NCBI GenBank assembly: GCA_006226555.1
Contig: SBGS01000132.1
Location: 1-18,958 of the forward strand
Direction of reading: 5' to 3'
Length of the DNA stretch: 18,958 nucleotides
From: Bacteroidota bacterium
GTDB taxonomy: Bacteria; Bacteroidota; Bacteroidia; Flavobacteriales_D; Crocinitomicaceae
The position numbers and the translations under genes are program-made. The notes beneath the pieces are model-generated. The model did not search any database. It worked only from the letters and a program-made list of their open reading frames with translations, and had not been told where the DNA came from. Positions 8,048 through 15,007 of this stretch are shown one piece after another (positions within the stretch are counted from its first letter, which is position 1; the number at the start of each line of letters is the position of its first letter).

Positions 8048-9039
8048 TGGAACAAAAGAGAATTCTAATAACCGGTGCTGCAGGATTTTTGGGATCCCAT
8101 CTTTGTGATCACTATGTTAATTTGGGTTATCACGTTGTAGGAATGGATAATCTGATAACAGGACGTCTGGAAAATATTGAGCACTTGTTCAAACTGGAGA
8201 ACTTCGAGTTTTACAATCATGATGTAACAAAGTTCATTCATGTTCCCGGAAGATTGGATTACATTCTTCATTTTGCCTCACCAGCAAGTCCAATCGACTA
8301 TTTGAAGATTCCCATTCAGACACTTAAAGTAGGGTCTTTGGGGATTCACAATTGTCTTGGGTTAGCGCGTGCGAAAAATGCGAGAGTATTGATCGCTTCT
8401 ACTTCAGAGATATACGGAGATCCAATGGTACATCCCCAGAACGAAGATTATTGGGGGAATGTAAATCCTGTTGGACCAAGAGGTGTATACGACGAAGCAA
8501 AGCGCTTTCAGGAGGCTATTACGATGGCATACCACAATTTCCACGGTTTAGAAACACGAATCGTTAGAATTTTCAATACATACGGACCAAGAATGCGATT
8601 GAATGATGGTCGTGCCTTACCGGCATTTATTGGACAGGCTTTAAGAGGTGAAGACATCACAGTATTTGGAGATGGTTCACAAACGCGATCTTTTTGCTAT
8701 GTAGACGATTTGGTTGATGGAATTCACAGACTGTTGATGAGTGATTATGCTTATCCCGTCAATATTGGTAATCCATCTGAGATTTCAATTTTGGATTTTG
8801 CAAAGGAGATCATTTCACTCACCGGTTCGGATCAGAAAATAGTTTTCAAAGAACTTCCAATGGATGATCCCAAACAAAGGCAGCCTGACATTACACGTGC
8901 AAAAGAGATCCTGGGATGGGAACCAAAGGTTGGTAGAGCAGAAGGATTGAAGCGCACTTATGAGTATTTTAAGTCACTTCCACCTGAAGAGTTGAATACA
9001 ACGGCACATTACAATTTTGATAAATACATTATTCGATAA
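8047..9039 (+). CDS. uxs: UDP-glucuronate decarboxylase (UDP-xylose synthase)
   Basis: This SDR enzyme converts UDP-glucuronate to UDP-xylose and CO2, using bound NAD+. The 330 residues align with the soluble part of Uxs: GAAGFLGSHL (10-19), DNLITGRLENI (35-44), HFASPASPIDY (75-85), the catalytic TSEIYGDP (119-126) with S120 and E121, and Y148/K152 in GVYDEAKRFQEA. The segments RIFNTYGPRM and FGDGSQTRSFCYVDD are typical of Uxs. It lacks the formyltransferase domain of ArnA, so the simple decarboxylation product is expected. It is translationally coupled to ugd and to the acetyltransferase by one-base TAATG overlaps. The substrate comes from the preceding gene, so the pair forms a UDP-xylose module. 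Confidence 0.93.
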   Translation: MEQKRILITGAAGFLGSHLCDHYVNLGYHVVGMDNLITGRLENIEHLFKLENFEFYNHDVTKFIHVPGRLDYILHFASPASPIDYLKIPIQTLKVGSLGIHNCLGLARAKNARVLIASTSEIYGDPMVHPQNEDYWGNVNPVGPRGVYDEAKRFQEAITMAYHNFHGLETRIVRIFNTYGPRMRLNDGRALPAFIGQALRGEDITVFGDGSQTRSFCYVDDLVDGIHRLLMSDYAYPVNIGNPSEISILDFAKEIISLTGSDQKIVFKELPMDDPKQRQPDITRAKEILGWEPKVGRAEGLKRTYEYFKSLPPEELNTTAHYNFDKYIIR

Positions 9040-9608
9040 TGGAGTATTTTGCGCATGAAACTGCTGTAATAGATGAAGGATGTCAGATCGGTGAAGGAAC
9101 CAAGATCTGGCATTTCTCACATATAATGCCTAACTGTAAGATAGGTGAAGGGTGCAACATTGGACAAAATGTTGTTGTTTCTCCTGGAGTTGAGTTGGGT
9201 AAGAATGTGAAGGTGCAAAATAACGTGAGTATCTACACCGGTGTCATTTGTGAAGACGATGTTTTTTTAGGACCTTCTATGGTTTTCACGAATGTTATTA
9301 ATCCTAGAAGTGCAGTCAACAGAAAAAGCGAATATGCTAAGACTGTAGTGAAACAAGGGGCGAGTATCGGCGCAAATGCAACCATAGTTTGTGGCCACGA
9401 TATTGGTCGATTTGCGTTTATAGGTGCAGGTGCAGTGGTGACGAAACACGTACCGGATTATGCACTCGTAGTCGGTAATCCTGCACGACAAATTGGATGG
9501 ATGAGTGAACAAGGGTATCGCCTTGAATTTAATACGGATGGCATTGCAATTTGTCCCGGAAATGGTGATCGATACGAATTGATAGATGGTCTTGTAAAGA
9601 GAATATAA
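9039..9608 (+). CDS. wbpD: UDP-sugar 3-N-acetyltransferase, WbpD/WlbB type (left-handed beta-helix)
   Basis: This is an acetyl-CoA-dependent N-acetyltransferase expected to acetylate the 3-amino group of UDP-GlcNAc(3NH2)A. The 189 residues are mostly hexapeptide repeats (IDEGCQIGEGTKIWHFSHI, CKIGEGCNIGQNVVVSPG, GASIGANATIVCG, IGRFAFIGAGAVV), which build a trimeric left-handed parallel beta-helix. WbpD hallmarks are FTNVINPRSAVNRKSEY (83-99), with N85 near the active site, and ALVVGNPARQIGWM (142-155). A short C-terminal extension follows. It sits between uxs and the WbpB-type dehydrogenase with one-base overlaps on both sides. The family match is close; the acceptor is inferred from wbpB and wbpE in the same operon. 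Confidence 0.9.
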   Translation: MEYFAHETAVIDEGCQIGEGTKIWHFSHIMPNCKIGEGCNIGQNVVVSPGVELGKNVKVQNNVSIYTGVICEDDVFLGPSMVFTNVINPRSAVNRKSEYAKTVVKQGASIGANATIVCGHDIGRFAFIGAGAVVTKHVPDYALVVGNPARQIGWMSEQGYRLEFNTDGIAICPGNGDRYELIDGLVKRI

Positions 9609-10648
9609 TGGATAAGAATAAGAAGATCAGATTCGCAGTAGTTGGAGCGGGTCATATCGGAAAACGTCACGCTGAAATGATCAGACGTGAAGAAGAAGCA
9701 GAACTTGTTGCTTTGGTGGACGTGCGATCAAAAGAAGAATGCAACGCAACTGATTTTGATGTGCCATTTTTTAATTCAATAGAGGAGCTGATCTCAAGTG
9801 ATCTTGATTTTGACGTGATCAATGTTTGTACTCCAAATGGTCTGCATGCCGCTCAAAGCTTGTCGGCTTTGGAGGACAAAAAGCATGTGGTAGTAGAGAA
9901 ACCTATGGGCTTGTCTAAAGACAATTGCGAAAAGGTGATCTTCAAAGCCCTTCAGGTTTCGAAAAATGTGTTTTGTGTGATGCAGAACAGATATTCACCG
10001 CCAAGTCAGTGGATCAAACAGGTAGTTGAAGATGGTATACTGGGCGAGATCTTTATGGTTCAGTTGAACTGTTACTGGAACAGAGATGATCGCTACTACA
10101 AGAAAGGAGGATGGAAGGGAACTCAGGATCTGGATGGAGGTACTTTATTCACGCAGTTCTCTCACTTCATAGATATCATGTACTGGCTGTTTGGAGATAT
10201 TGATAACATTCAAGGTCGTTTTGCTGACTTTACCCACAAGGATTCAACCGATTTTGAAGATTCGGGTTTTGTCACTTTCGATTTTATAAATGGTGGAATG
10301 GGTTGTCTAAATTACAGTACAGCAGTTGCCCAGCAAAATTTGGAAAGCTCCATCACAATCATTGGAAGTAAAGGTTCCGTGAAAATAGGCGGGCAGTATA
10401 TGAATGATGTTGAAGTGTGCAATATTGAAGGATATGAAATGCCTGAGCTTGCTCCAACTAATCCTGGTAACGATTACGGAGCTTATAAAGGGTCCGCGGC
10501 AAATCACAACTATGTCATTAGAAATGTGATCGACACGTTGAAAGGAAGAACGACGATGACAACAAACGCTTTGGAAGGTTTGAAAGTGGTGGAAATAATT
10601 GAACGCATCTATAAAGTTCGCAACGAACAGATGGGATATAATTTCTAA
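9608..10648 (+). CDS. wbpB: UDP-GlcNAcA 3-dehydrogenase, WbpB/WlbA type (Gfo/Idh/MocA family)
   Basis: This is an NAD-dependent oxidoreductase predicted to oxidise C3 of UDP-N-acetyl-glucuronate to the 3-keto form, the substrate of the WbpE aminotransferase. The 346 residues show the Rossmann motif VVGAGHIGKRHAEM (11-24), the Gfo/Idh signature EKPMGLS (97-103) with catalytic K98, MQNRYSPPSQWIK (125-137), CYWNRDDRYY (155-164), and LDGGTLFTQFSHFID (175-189) with the likely catalytic H186. These last segments are specific to the WbpB/WlbA group, whose members recycle NADH with 2-oxoglutarate. It follows wbpD by a one-base TAATG overlap and is 2 nt from rfbB. No gene for its presumed substrate-forming enzyme (WbpA) is visible here. 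Confidence 0.88.
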   Translation: MDKNKKIRFAVVGAGHIGKRHAEMIRREEEAELVALVDVRSKEECNATDFDVPFFNSIEELISSDLDFDVINVCTPNGLHAAQSLSALEDKKHVVVEKPMGLSKDNCEKVIFKALQVSKNVFCVMQNRYSPPSQWIKQVVEDGILGEIFMVQLNCYWNRDDRYYKKGGWKGTQDLDGGTLFTQFSHFIDIMYWLFGDIDNIQGRFADFTHKDSTDFEDSGFVTFDFINGGMGCLNYSTAVAQQNLESSITIIGSKGSVKIGGQYMNDVEVCNIEGYEMPELAPTNPGNDYGAYKGSAANHNYVIRNVIDTLKGRTTMTTNALEGLKVVEIIERIYKVRNEQMGYNF

Positions 10649-10650
10649 GA

Positions 10651-11709
10651 ATGAATTACAAAAAAAGAATACTGGTTACGGGAGGTGCGGGATTCATAGG
10701 CTCACATGTAATACGTTTGATGGTACATAAGTATCCCGAATACCTGATCGTAAACCTTGACAAGTTAACCTATGCGGGAAATCTGGAGAATTTAAAGGAT
10801 GTTGAGCATCTGTCAAATTATCGCTTTGTGAAGGGTGATATTACGGACGCGTCATTCATGAAACAGGTATTCGAAGATCATGATATTACAGATGTGATCC
10901 ATTTGGCAGCAGAGTCTCACGTTGATCGCAGTATTGAAGGACCAATGGATTTTGTAATGACAAATGTTGTTGGGACCGTGAACTTGTTGCAATGTGCCCG
11001 CGATAAATGGGAAGGATCTAAAGATCATGTTTTTCACCATGTGTCAACTGATGAGGTATATGGCTCACTTGGTGAGACCGGATTGTTCGAGGAAACTACA
11101 CCATATGATCCTCGAAGTCCATATTCTGCGTCTAAAGCATCTTCTGATCATTTCGTGAATGCCTTTTATCATACGTATGGTCTTCCGGTTAAACTCTCGA
11201 ATTGTTCGAATAATTACGGTAGCCACCAGTTTCCTGAGAAACTGATTCCATTGATGATTAACAATATTCTGAATGAAAAGCCGCTGCCAGTATATGGGAA
11301 TGGAGCCAACATTCGCGATTGGTTGTGGGTTGTAGACCATGCTTCTGCGATCGATGTTATCTTTCACAAAGGTAGGATAGGCGAATCTTATAACGTTGGA
11401 GGATTGAACGAATGGACGAATTTGAATCTTGTGCACTATCTCTGTGATCTAATGGATCAAAAATTGGGTAGGGAAAAAGGCGCAAGCAGAAAGTTGATCA
11501 CCTTTGTTACTGATAGAAAAGGTCATGATATGCGTTATGCCATTGATGCATCTAAGATCGAATCTGAGTTAGGGTGGACACCGAGTATAACATTTGAAGA
11601 AGGGCTCGATAAAACTGTAGACTGGTATTTGAACAATCGAGCATGGGTTGAATCTATAACTTCAGGTGAGTACACGGAGTATTATAAAAACATGTACGAC
11701 GAACGCTAA
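10651..11709 (+). CDS. rfbB: dTDP-glucose 4,6-dehydratase
   Basis: This SDR enzyme performs the second step of dTDP-rhamnose synthesis, turning dTDP-glucose into dTDP-4-dehydro-6-deoxy-glucose with bound NAD+. The 352 residues show GGAGFIGSHV (11-20), DKLTYAGNLENL (37-48), HLAAESHVDRSI (84-95), the active-site STDEVYGS (132-139) with D134/E135, and Y158/K162 in SPYSASKASSDH. Also present are NCSNNYGSHQFPEKLIPLMI and the RDWLWVVDH segment. It is separated from rfbA, rfbC and rfbD, which lie on the other strand 5 kb away, so its product may also feed other 6-deoxysugar routes. It overlaps the phosphatase gene by one base. Confidence 0.96.
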   Translation: MNYKKRILVTGGAGFIGSHVIRLMVHKYPEYLIVNLDKLTYAGNLENLKDVEHLSNYRFVKGDITDASFMKQVFEDHDITDVIHLAAESHVDRSIEGPMDFVMTNVVGTVNLLQCARDKWEGSKDHVFHHVSTDEVYGSLGETGLFEETTPYDPRSPYSASKASSDHFVNAFYHTYGLPVKLSNCSNNYGSHQFPEKLIPLMINNILNEKPLPVYGNGANIRDWLWVVDHASAIDVIFHKGRIGESYNVGGLNEWTNLNLVHYLCDLMDQKLGREKGASRKLITFVTDRKGHDMRYAIDASKIESELGWTPSITFEEGLDKTVDWYLNNRAWVESITSGEYTEYYKNMYDER

Positions 11710-12452
11710 TGGGCTTCTTCGATAGGTTCAAGAAAAAGGTATTACCACCATTCGATCTTGCCTTGATCGGAGTTGATATGCATAGTCATTTAATTCCTGC
11801 CATTGATGATGGCTCAAAAAGCATGGAGCAAACCTTGGTTATGCTTGCCAAATTTGAGTCAATGGGTTTCAGGAAAGTGATCACTACACCTCATATTATT
11901 AGTGATACATATAAGAATACCCCGGAGAACATTTTGTCGGGTCTGAATGCTGTAAGAGAGGCAGCAACGAATTTAGGTTTGACTATCGAAATTGAGGCAG
12001 CAGCAGAATATTATTACGACGAAACGTTGCTTCAAAAGTTAAAGAACGGGGAGGAGCTGCTCACGTTTGGAGATAAGATGTTGTTATTTGAATTCTCTTT
12101 CCACTCCGAGCCTGTGCGCACTGAAGAACTCTTTTTTGAATTAAAAACCAGAGGTTATAAACCAGTATTAGCACATTTCGAACGTTACCTGTATTATCTG
12201 GGAAAGCCGGAGATAGCAAACTCCCTTCGGGAAAATGGCGTGCTAATTCAGTTGAACCTGAATTCATTATCCGGCCATTATGGACCGGAAATAAAGAAGC
12301 AAGCGGAAGCATTGATCGATAACGGATGGGTAGATTTTGTGGGTACGGATTGTCACCGCATTGAGCACTTAATGTTGCTGGAATCCAATTTAAATAATGC
12401 ATATATGCACAAATTGGAGTCCATTACGCTTCAAAATCAGTTTCTTTCATAA
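11709..12452 (+). CDS. PHP-family tyrosine-protein phosphatase, CpsB/YwqE type
   Basis: This is a metal-dependent phosphatase that, in studied relatives (CpsB, YwqE), removes phosphate from the tyrosine cluster of bacterial tyrosine kinases controlling capsule or exopolysaccharide export. The 247 residues carry the PHP metal ligands in order: DMHSH (23-27), IDDGS (32-36), TTPHI with H62, E100, H132, AHFERY (155-160) and GTDCH (212-216). There is no signal peptide; the N-terminus MGFFDRFKKK is basic and the protein should be cytoplasmic. It is the last gene of the sugar-nucleotide operon, coupled by TAATG to rfbB. The cognate BY-kinase (Wzc-like) is not in the window. Confidence 0.9.
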   Translation: MGFFDRFKKKVLPPFDLALIGVDMHSHLIPAIDDGSKSMEQTLVMLAKFESMGFRKVITTPHIISDTYKNTPENILSGLNAVREAATNLGLTIEIEAAAEYYYDETLLQKLKNGEELLTFGDKMLLFEFSFHSEPVRTEELFFELKTRGYKPVLAHFERYLYYLGKPEIANSLRENGVLIQLNLNSLSGHYGPEIKKQAEALIDNGWVDFVGTDCHRIEHLMLLESNLNNAYMHKLESITLQNQFLS

Positions 12453-12456
12453 ATAG

Positions 12457-12487
12457 TTGTATATATACTTACCATGGTATATATTTG
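12457..12487 (+). promoter_or_regulatory. Bacteroidota-type promoter for the membrane-YceI gene
   Basis: TTG (12457-12459) is followed after 20 nt by TATATTTG (12480-12487), an exact TAnnTTTG match at proper spacing. This is the best promoter in the window. A start of transcription near 12491 would give a leader of about 12 nt before the ATG at 12504. It lies 4 nt after the phosphatase stop, so the next gene is a separate unit. An inverted repeat fills its spacer. Confidence 0.6.
12461..12484. repeat. 8-bp inverted repeat inside the promoter spacer
   Basis: ATATATAC (12461-12468) and GTATATAT (12477-12484) are perfect inverted arms around an 8-nt centre containing CCATGG. The left arm is also part of a self-palindrome, GTATATATAC (12459-12468). 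It lies between and over the -33 and -7 boxes, the position of an operator for a dimeric regulator. It is AT-only apart from the inner C/G pair, so chance is possible. No U-tract follows, so a terminator is unlikely. Confidence 0.4.
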
Positions 12488-12503
12488 ACAGAAATTATTC
12501 ATT

Positions 12504-14012
12504 ATGACAGGTCTTTTAATTCTAAGTATTGTTACGGCCATTTCGTTATTTGTTATCTCGTTACTTGGTAATGAAAGACTTCGAGGAGTGTCCGTGCTGT
12601 TAAGTTTTTTCCTCATCGGGTTCTGGTTTACCCAAAGGACAGACGACATTGGAGATACATTAGTATACCTAGCGCTAATTCCGGTGCTCATTGCAGGACT
12701 ACTGTCTTTACTGGATCAACAAAAGATGAAATGGTTGTCTTATGTTCTGCCTCCTGCTGTTGCAGTCTATTTGATAATCACTACAAATGGAAAATTAGTT
12801 CTCATTGGCGACGTACCTACAGCTGCAATGAACAAGTTCGTTCTAATGGGTACAATAGTTGGATCATTAGCTTTTTCAGCTGTTAAGATAAAGCAGTATT
12901 TCATTTCCAAACTTAGACTTGAGTCTCCGGAATTAGGAGGTATCGTTGAGCTAATTTTTAGTGGTATCGCTCTTTATTTGGGATTTTTCGGAGCTTCTGT
13001 TTTTGGATTGTTTATCGTTGGGGTTGTTTTGATCGTGGGTTCAATTCTTGTGCAAAAAAGTTCTCCTATCGGGTTATTACTTTCGTCGATTCTGCTTTTT
13101 GCAATTTATCAAAGTCATGGCGTGGTTTCACAGGCCGATACACTGCTCGGATTGCTGTTAGGCCTATCACTGGGATTGTTAGCCAATAAAAGTGCGACAA
13201 TGGAGAAAGGCCTGGTGCTATGGTCATTTTTCACGCTGGTTATGTCTGGTGTATTTGCGTATAGTATTGGTTATGCGGGAGAAATGCATCCATCTATGGG
13301 GGGAGCGGATGCTATTCTTGCCTTACTGTTGGGTATTTCTATTCAAACACTCTATCTCAAGTCATCAAAGGAAATTTCCCTTTCTGGTTCTTCCTATTAT
13401 TTGATCATTCCATTTTTGATCCTTTTTACTCCGGCAGATAACGGAACGAATAATAAAACCAATGCATTAAATGAGGAAACTTCTGAAGTAGAAACCGAAA
13501 TAGAAGAGTTGTTCCTGCCTCTGAATGGTGAATTGGAAGGGAGATATAATCTTATAGTCGATTCTTCTCGCGTGGATTTCTTCCTTGGAGAGGAGGGAGA
13601 AACGAAAGGTGCATTTAAACGTGCAGCGGGAAATATCTTTTTTGGTGAATCGCCAGAAAAGAACTCATGTGTCATTGAACTCAAAATGAGTGATTTTACA
13701 ACCTTCAATAAATTCAGAGATGAATCTCTCATGGGGGAAGAATATTTTAAGGTAGATAAATACCCTGAAATGAGCTTTAAAGCTCAAAAGGCAGTAAAGG
13801 TGGATGATGACACATTTAAATTCGTAGGTGAATTTAGAATGCTAGGAAAAAGCAATCCATTGGAGGTAACCTTTAAGAGAAAAGATACAAAAGACTCGGA
13901 TATCATTCTGGTGGGTGAAGGTACGATCGACAGAACGAAGTTTGGAATGACTCCGAGTATTACCGAAGGCAATATTGTAACGTTTAACTATACAGTTCAG
14001 CTTCAGAAATAA
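12504..14012 (+). CDS. multi-pass membrane protein with C-terminal YceI-like domain
   Basis: The 502-residue protein is a fusion. Residues 1-309 contain about 12 hydrophobic segments (roughly 2-21, 26-44, 52-70, 78-94, 112-126, 147-163, 165-184, 188-205, 210-227, 236-256, 265-285, 297-309), and I recognise no known transporter family in them. An acidic, Asn/Thr/Glu-rich linker (311-340) leads to a YceI-like lipocalin-type domain (about 345-502), with EEYFKVDKYPEMSF (412-425), FKFVGEFRMLGKSNPLEV (438-455) and the closing GEGTIDRTKFGM (471-482). YceI proteins bind isoprenoid or other amphiphilic ligands in the periplasm. Cytochrome b561-YceI fusions are known, but only two histidines (H205, H262) occur in the membrane part here, so a haem b561 core is not supported. 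It has its own promoter and is convergent with DUF2279. The function is unknown. Confidence 0.82.
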   Translation: MTGLLILSIVTAISLFVISLLGNERLRGVSVLLSFFLIGFWFTQRTDDIGDTLVYLALIPVLIAGLLSLLDQQKMKWLSYVLPPAVAVYLIITTNGKLVLIGDVPTAAMNKFVLMGTIVGSLAFSAVKIKQYFISKLRLESPELGGIVELIFSGIALYLGFFGASVFGLFIVGVVLIVGSILVQKSSPIGLLLSSILLFAIYQSHGVVSQADTLLGLLLGLSLGLLANKSATMEKGLVLWSFFTLVMSGVFAYSIGYAGEMHPSMGGADAILALLLGISIQTLYLKSSKEISLSGSSYYLIIPFLILFTPADNGTNNKTNALNEETSEVETEIEELFLPLNGELEGRYNLIVDSSRVDFFLGEEGETKGAFKRAAGNIFFGESPEKNSCVIELKMSDFTTFNKFRDESLMGEEYFKVDKYPEMSFKAQKAVKVDDDTFKFVGEFRMLGKSNPLEVTFKRKDTKDSDIILVGEGTIDRTKFGMTPSITEGNIVTFNYTVQLQK

Positions 14013-14902
14013 AGAGGTTGAATCCTGGTGACATCATTTGAAATGATTATGGTTGGAAATGGGATCTTTAGGTAATTAAACTGCTTTACTATTGACTTTA
14101 ACCAAGGACGACGTATTGGCAAGCGACTGAAATCAATGTCCATCGACAGTAGCCATTGTCGTTGAGCAGTATAGGTATTACCGGAGGAATTATCGGTGTA
14201 TACATTGACATCTCCGACCAGCTTTTGATCAACAGAATATCCAACTGAAAAACAAAGCCATTTTGGGAATTTGCTATCAGGTATAAATGTGCCAGGAGAA
14301 AAACTTAACCAGTAACTCTGACCGTTGTAGTCTTTGATTAACCTTTCGGGGTAACTGGAGCCAAGAACTTGAGGACGTATACTTGCGTAGGGAGAAGGGT
14401 GCGAAGAAAATTTTGGGATGATCCTTTCTTCTTCCCAGATAAGTTGTTGCCCGGTATACAACATTATACCAGTGCAATTCGCACCGAAATCACTCCAGGA
14501 GAAACCCCAGTCGGATGAAAAACCGTCGAACACCTCTAAAGTACTCTGGAAAGCAAAGGAATAGCCCGCTCCGAGAAGCAAAGAAGGAGTCTTACTCAGA
14601 CCTGCCCAGGCGTACATATCAGTAACGGTTTGATTTAGTTTGTAAGCAGTGTAAACGTGTCCGGCCTTATCCATCTGAAGCCAGCTCCCTAAGTCATCTT
14701 TGAATTTCCATTTCCCGGACTCTGAATTTTTATACCAGACGTTCCAGAGACCTGTCATGCTTGAAACACCTATTGTTCCGATCCCGGCAGAAACAGAAAC
14801 AACTCGCTTTTTATCCAATGAATCTGCTTGTTGAAAGAAGCTTCTTTGGCTGAATATTCCGTTGGAATACAGGGTGAAAAGGAATATTATCAAAGCTTTC
14901 AT
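14003..14902 (-). CDS. DUF2279 family exported protein
   Basis: This 299-residue protein has an N-terminal signal peptide (hydrophobic 3-12, likely cleavage after IFSQ at 19). Family signatures are MDKAGHVYTAYKLNQ (77-91), AWAGL (98-102), EVFDGFSSDWGFSWSDFGANCTG (beginning at 123, a block rich in aromatic and acidic residues), and a beta-rich C-terminal half ending in an aromatic residue (LYF). DUF2279 proteins occur widely in Bacteroidota as periplasmic or outer-membrane proteins with no established function. The gene stands alone on this strand. Its stop overlaps the end of the convergent YceI-fusion gene by 10 nt, and it is divergent from the LOG gene with a gap of about 100 nt. Confidence 0.82.
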   Translation of the reverse strand: MKALIIFLFTLYSNGIFSQRSFFQQADSLDKKRVVSVSAGIGTIGVSSMTGLWNVWYKNSESGKWKFKDDLGSWLQMDKAGHVYTAYKLNQTVTDMYAWAGLSKTPSLLLGAGYSFAFQSTLEVFDGFSSDWGFSWSDFGANCTGIMLYTGQQLIWEEERIIPKFSSHPSPYASIRPQVLGSSYPERLIKDYNGQSYWLSFSPGTFIPDSKFPKWLCFSVGYSVDQKLVGDVNVYTDNSSGNTYTAQRQWLLSMDIDFSRLPIRRPWLKSIVKQFNYLKIPFPTIIISNDVTRIQPLYF

Positions 14903-14978
14903 ATCTCCAAAATAAACGAAAACTTTTGAGGCTTATTCCATAATTTCTGACGGATTCTTTCGTTAGGTGTAATTATAG

Positions 14979-14986
14979 TATTTTTG
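14979..14986 (+). promoter_or_regulatory. -7 promoter box for the LOG-family gene
   Basis: TATTTTTG matches TAnnTTTG exactly and would start transcription near 14990, about 17 nt before the ATG at 15008. A TTTC (14958-14961) 17 nt upstream is only a weak -33 box. Because this box covers the in-frame TTG at 14984, it argues against that TTG as the translation start. Confidence 0.45.
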
Positions 14987-15007
14987 CCACTATCCATAGA
15001 ACAACGA

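Noticed and set aside
14033..14047. Palindrome ATCATTT-G-AAATGAT just past the YceI-fusion stop, considered as a terminator
   Set aside because: The stem is short and AT-rich, there is no T-tract on either side, and it lies within the DUF2279 coding region.
14984..15007. In-frame TTG start that would add eight residues to the LOG protein
   Set aside because: The TTG lies inside a perfect TATTTTTG promoter box, so it is probably not transcribed.
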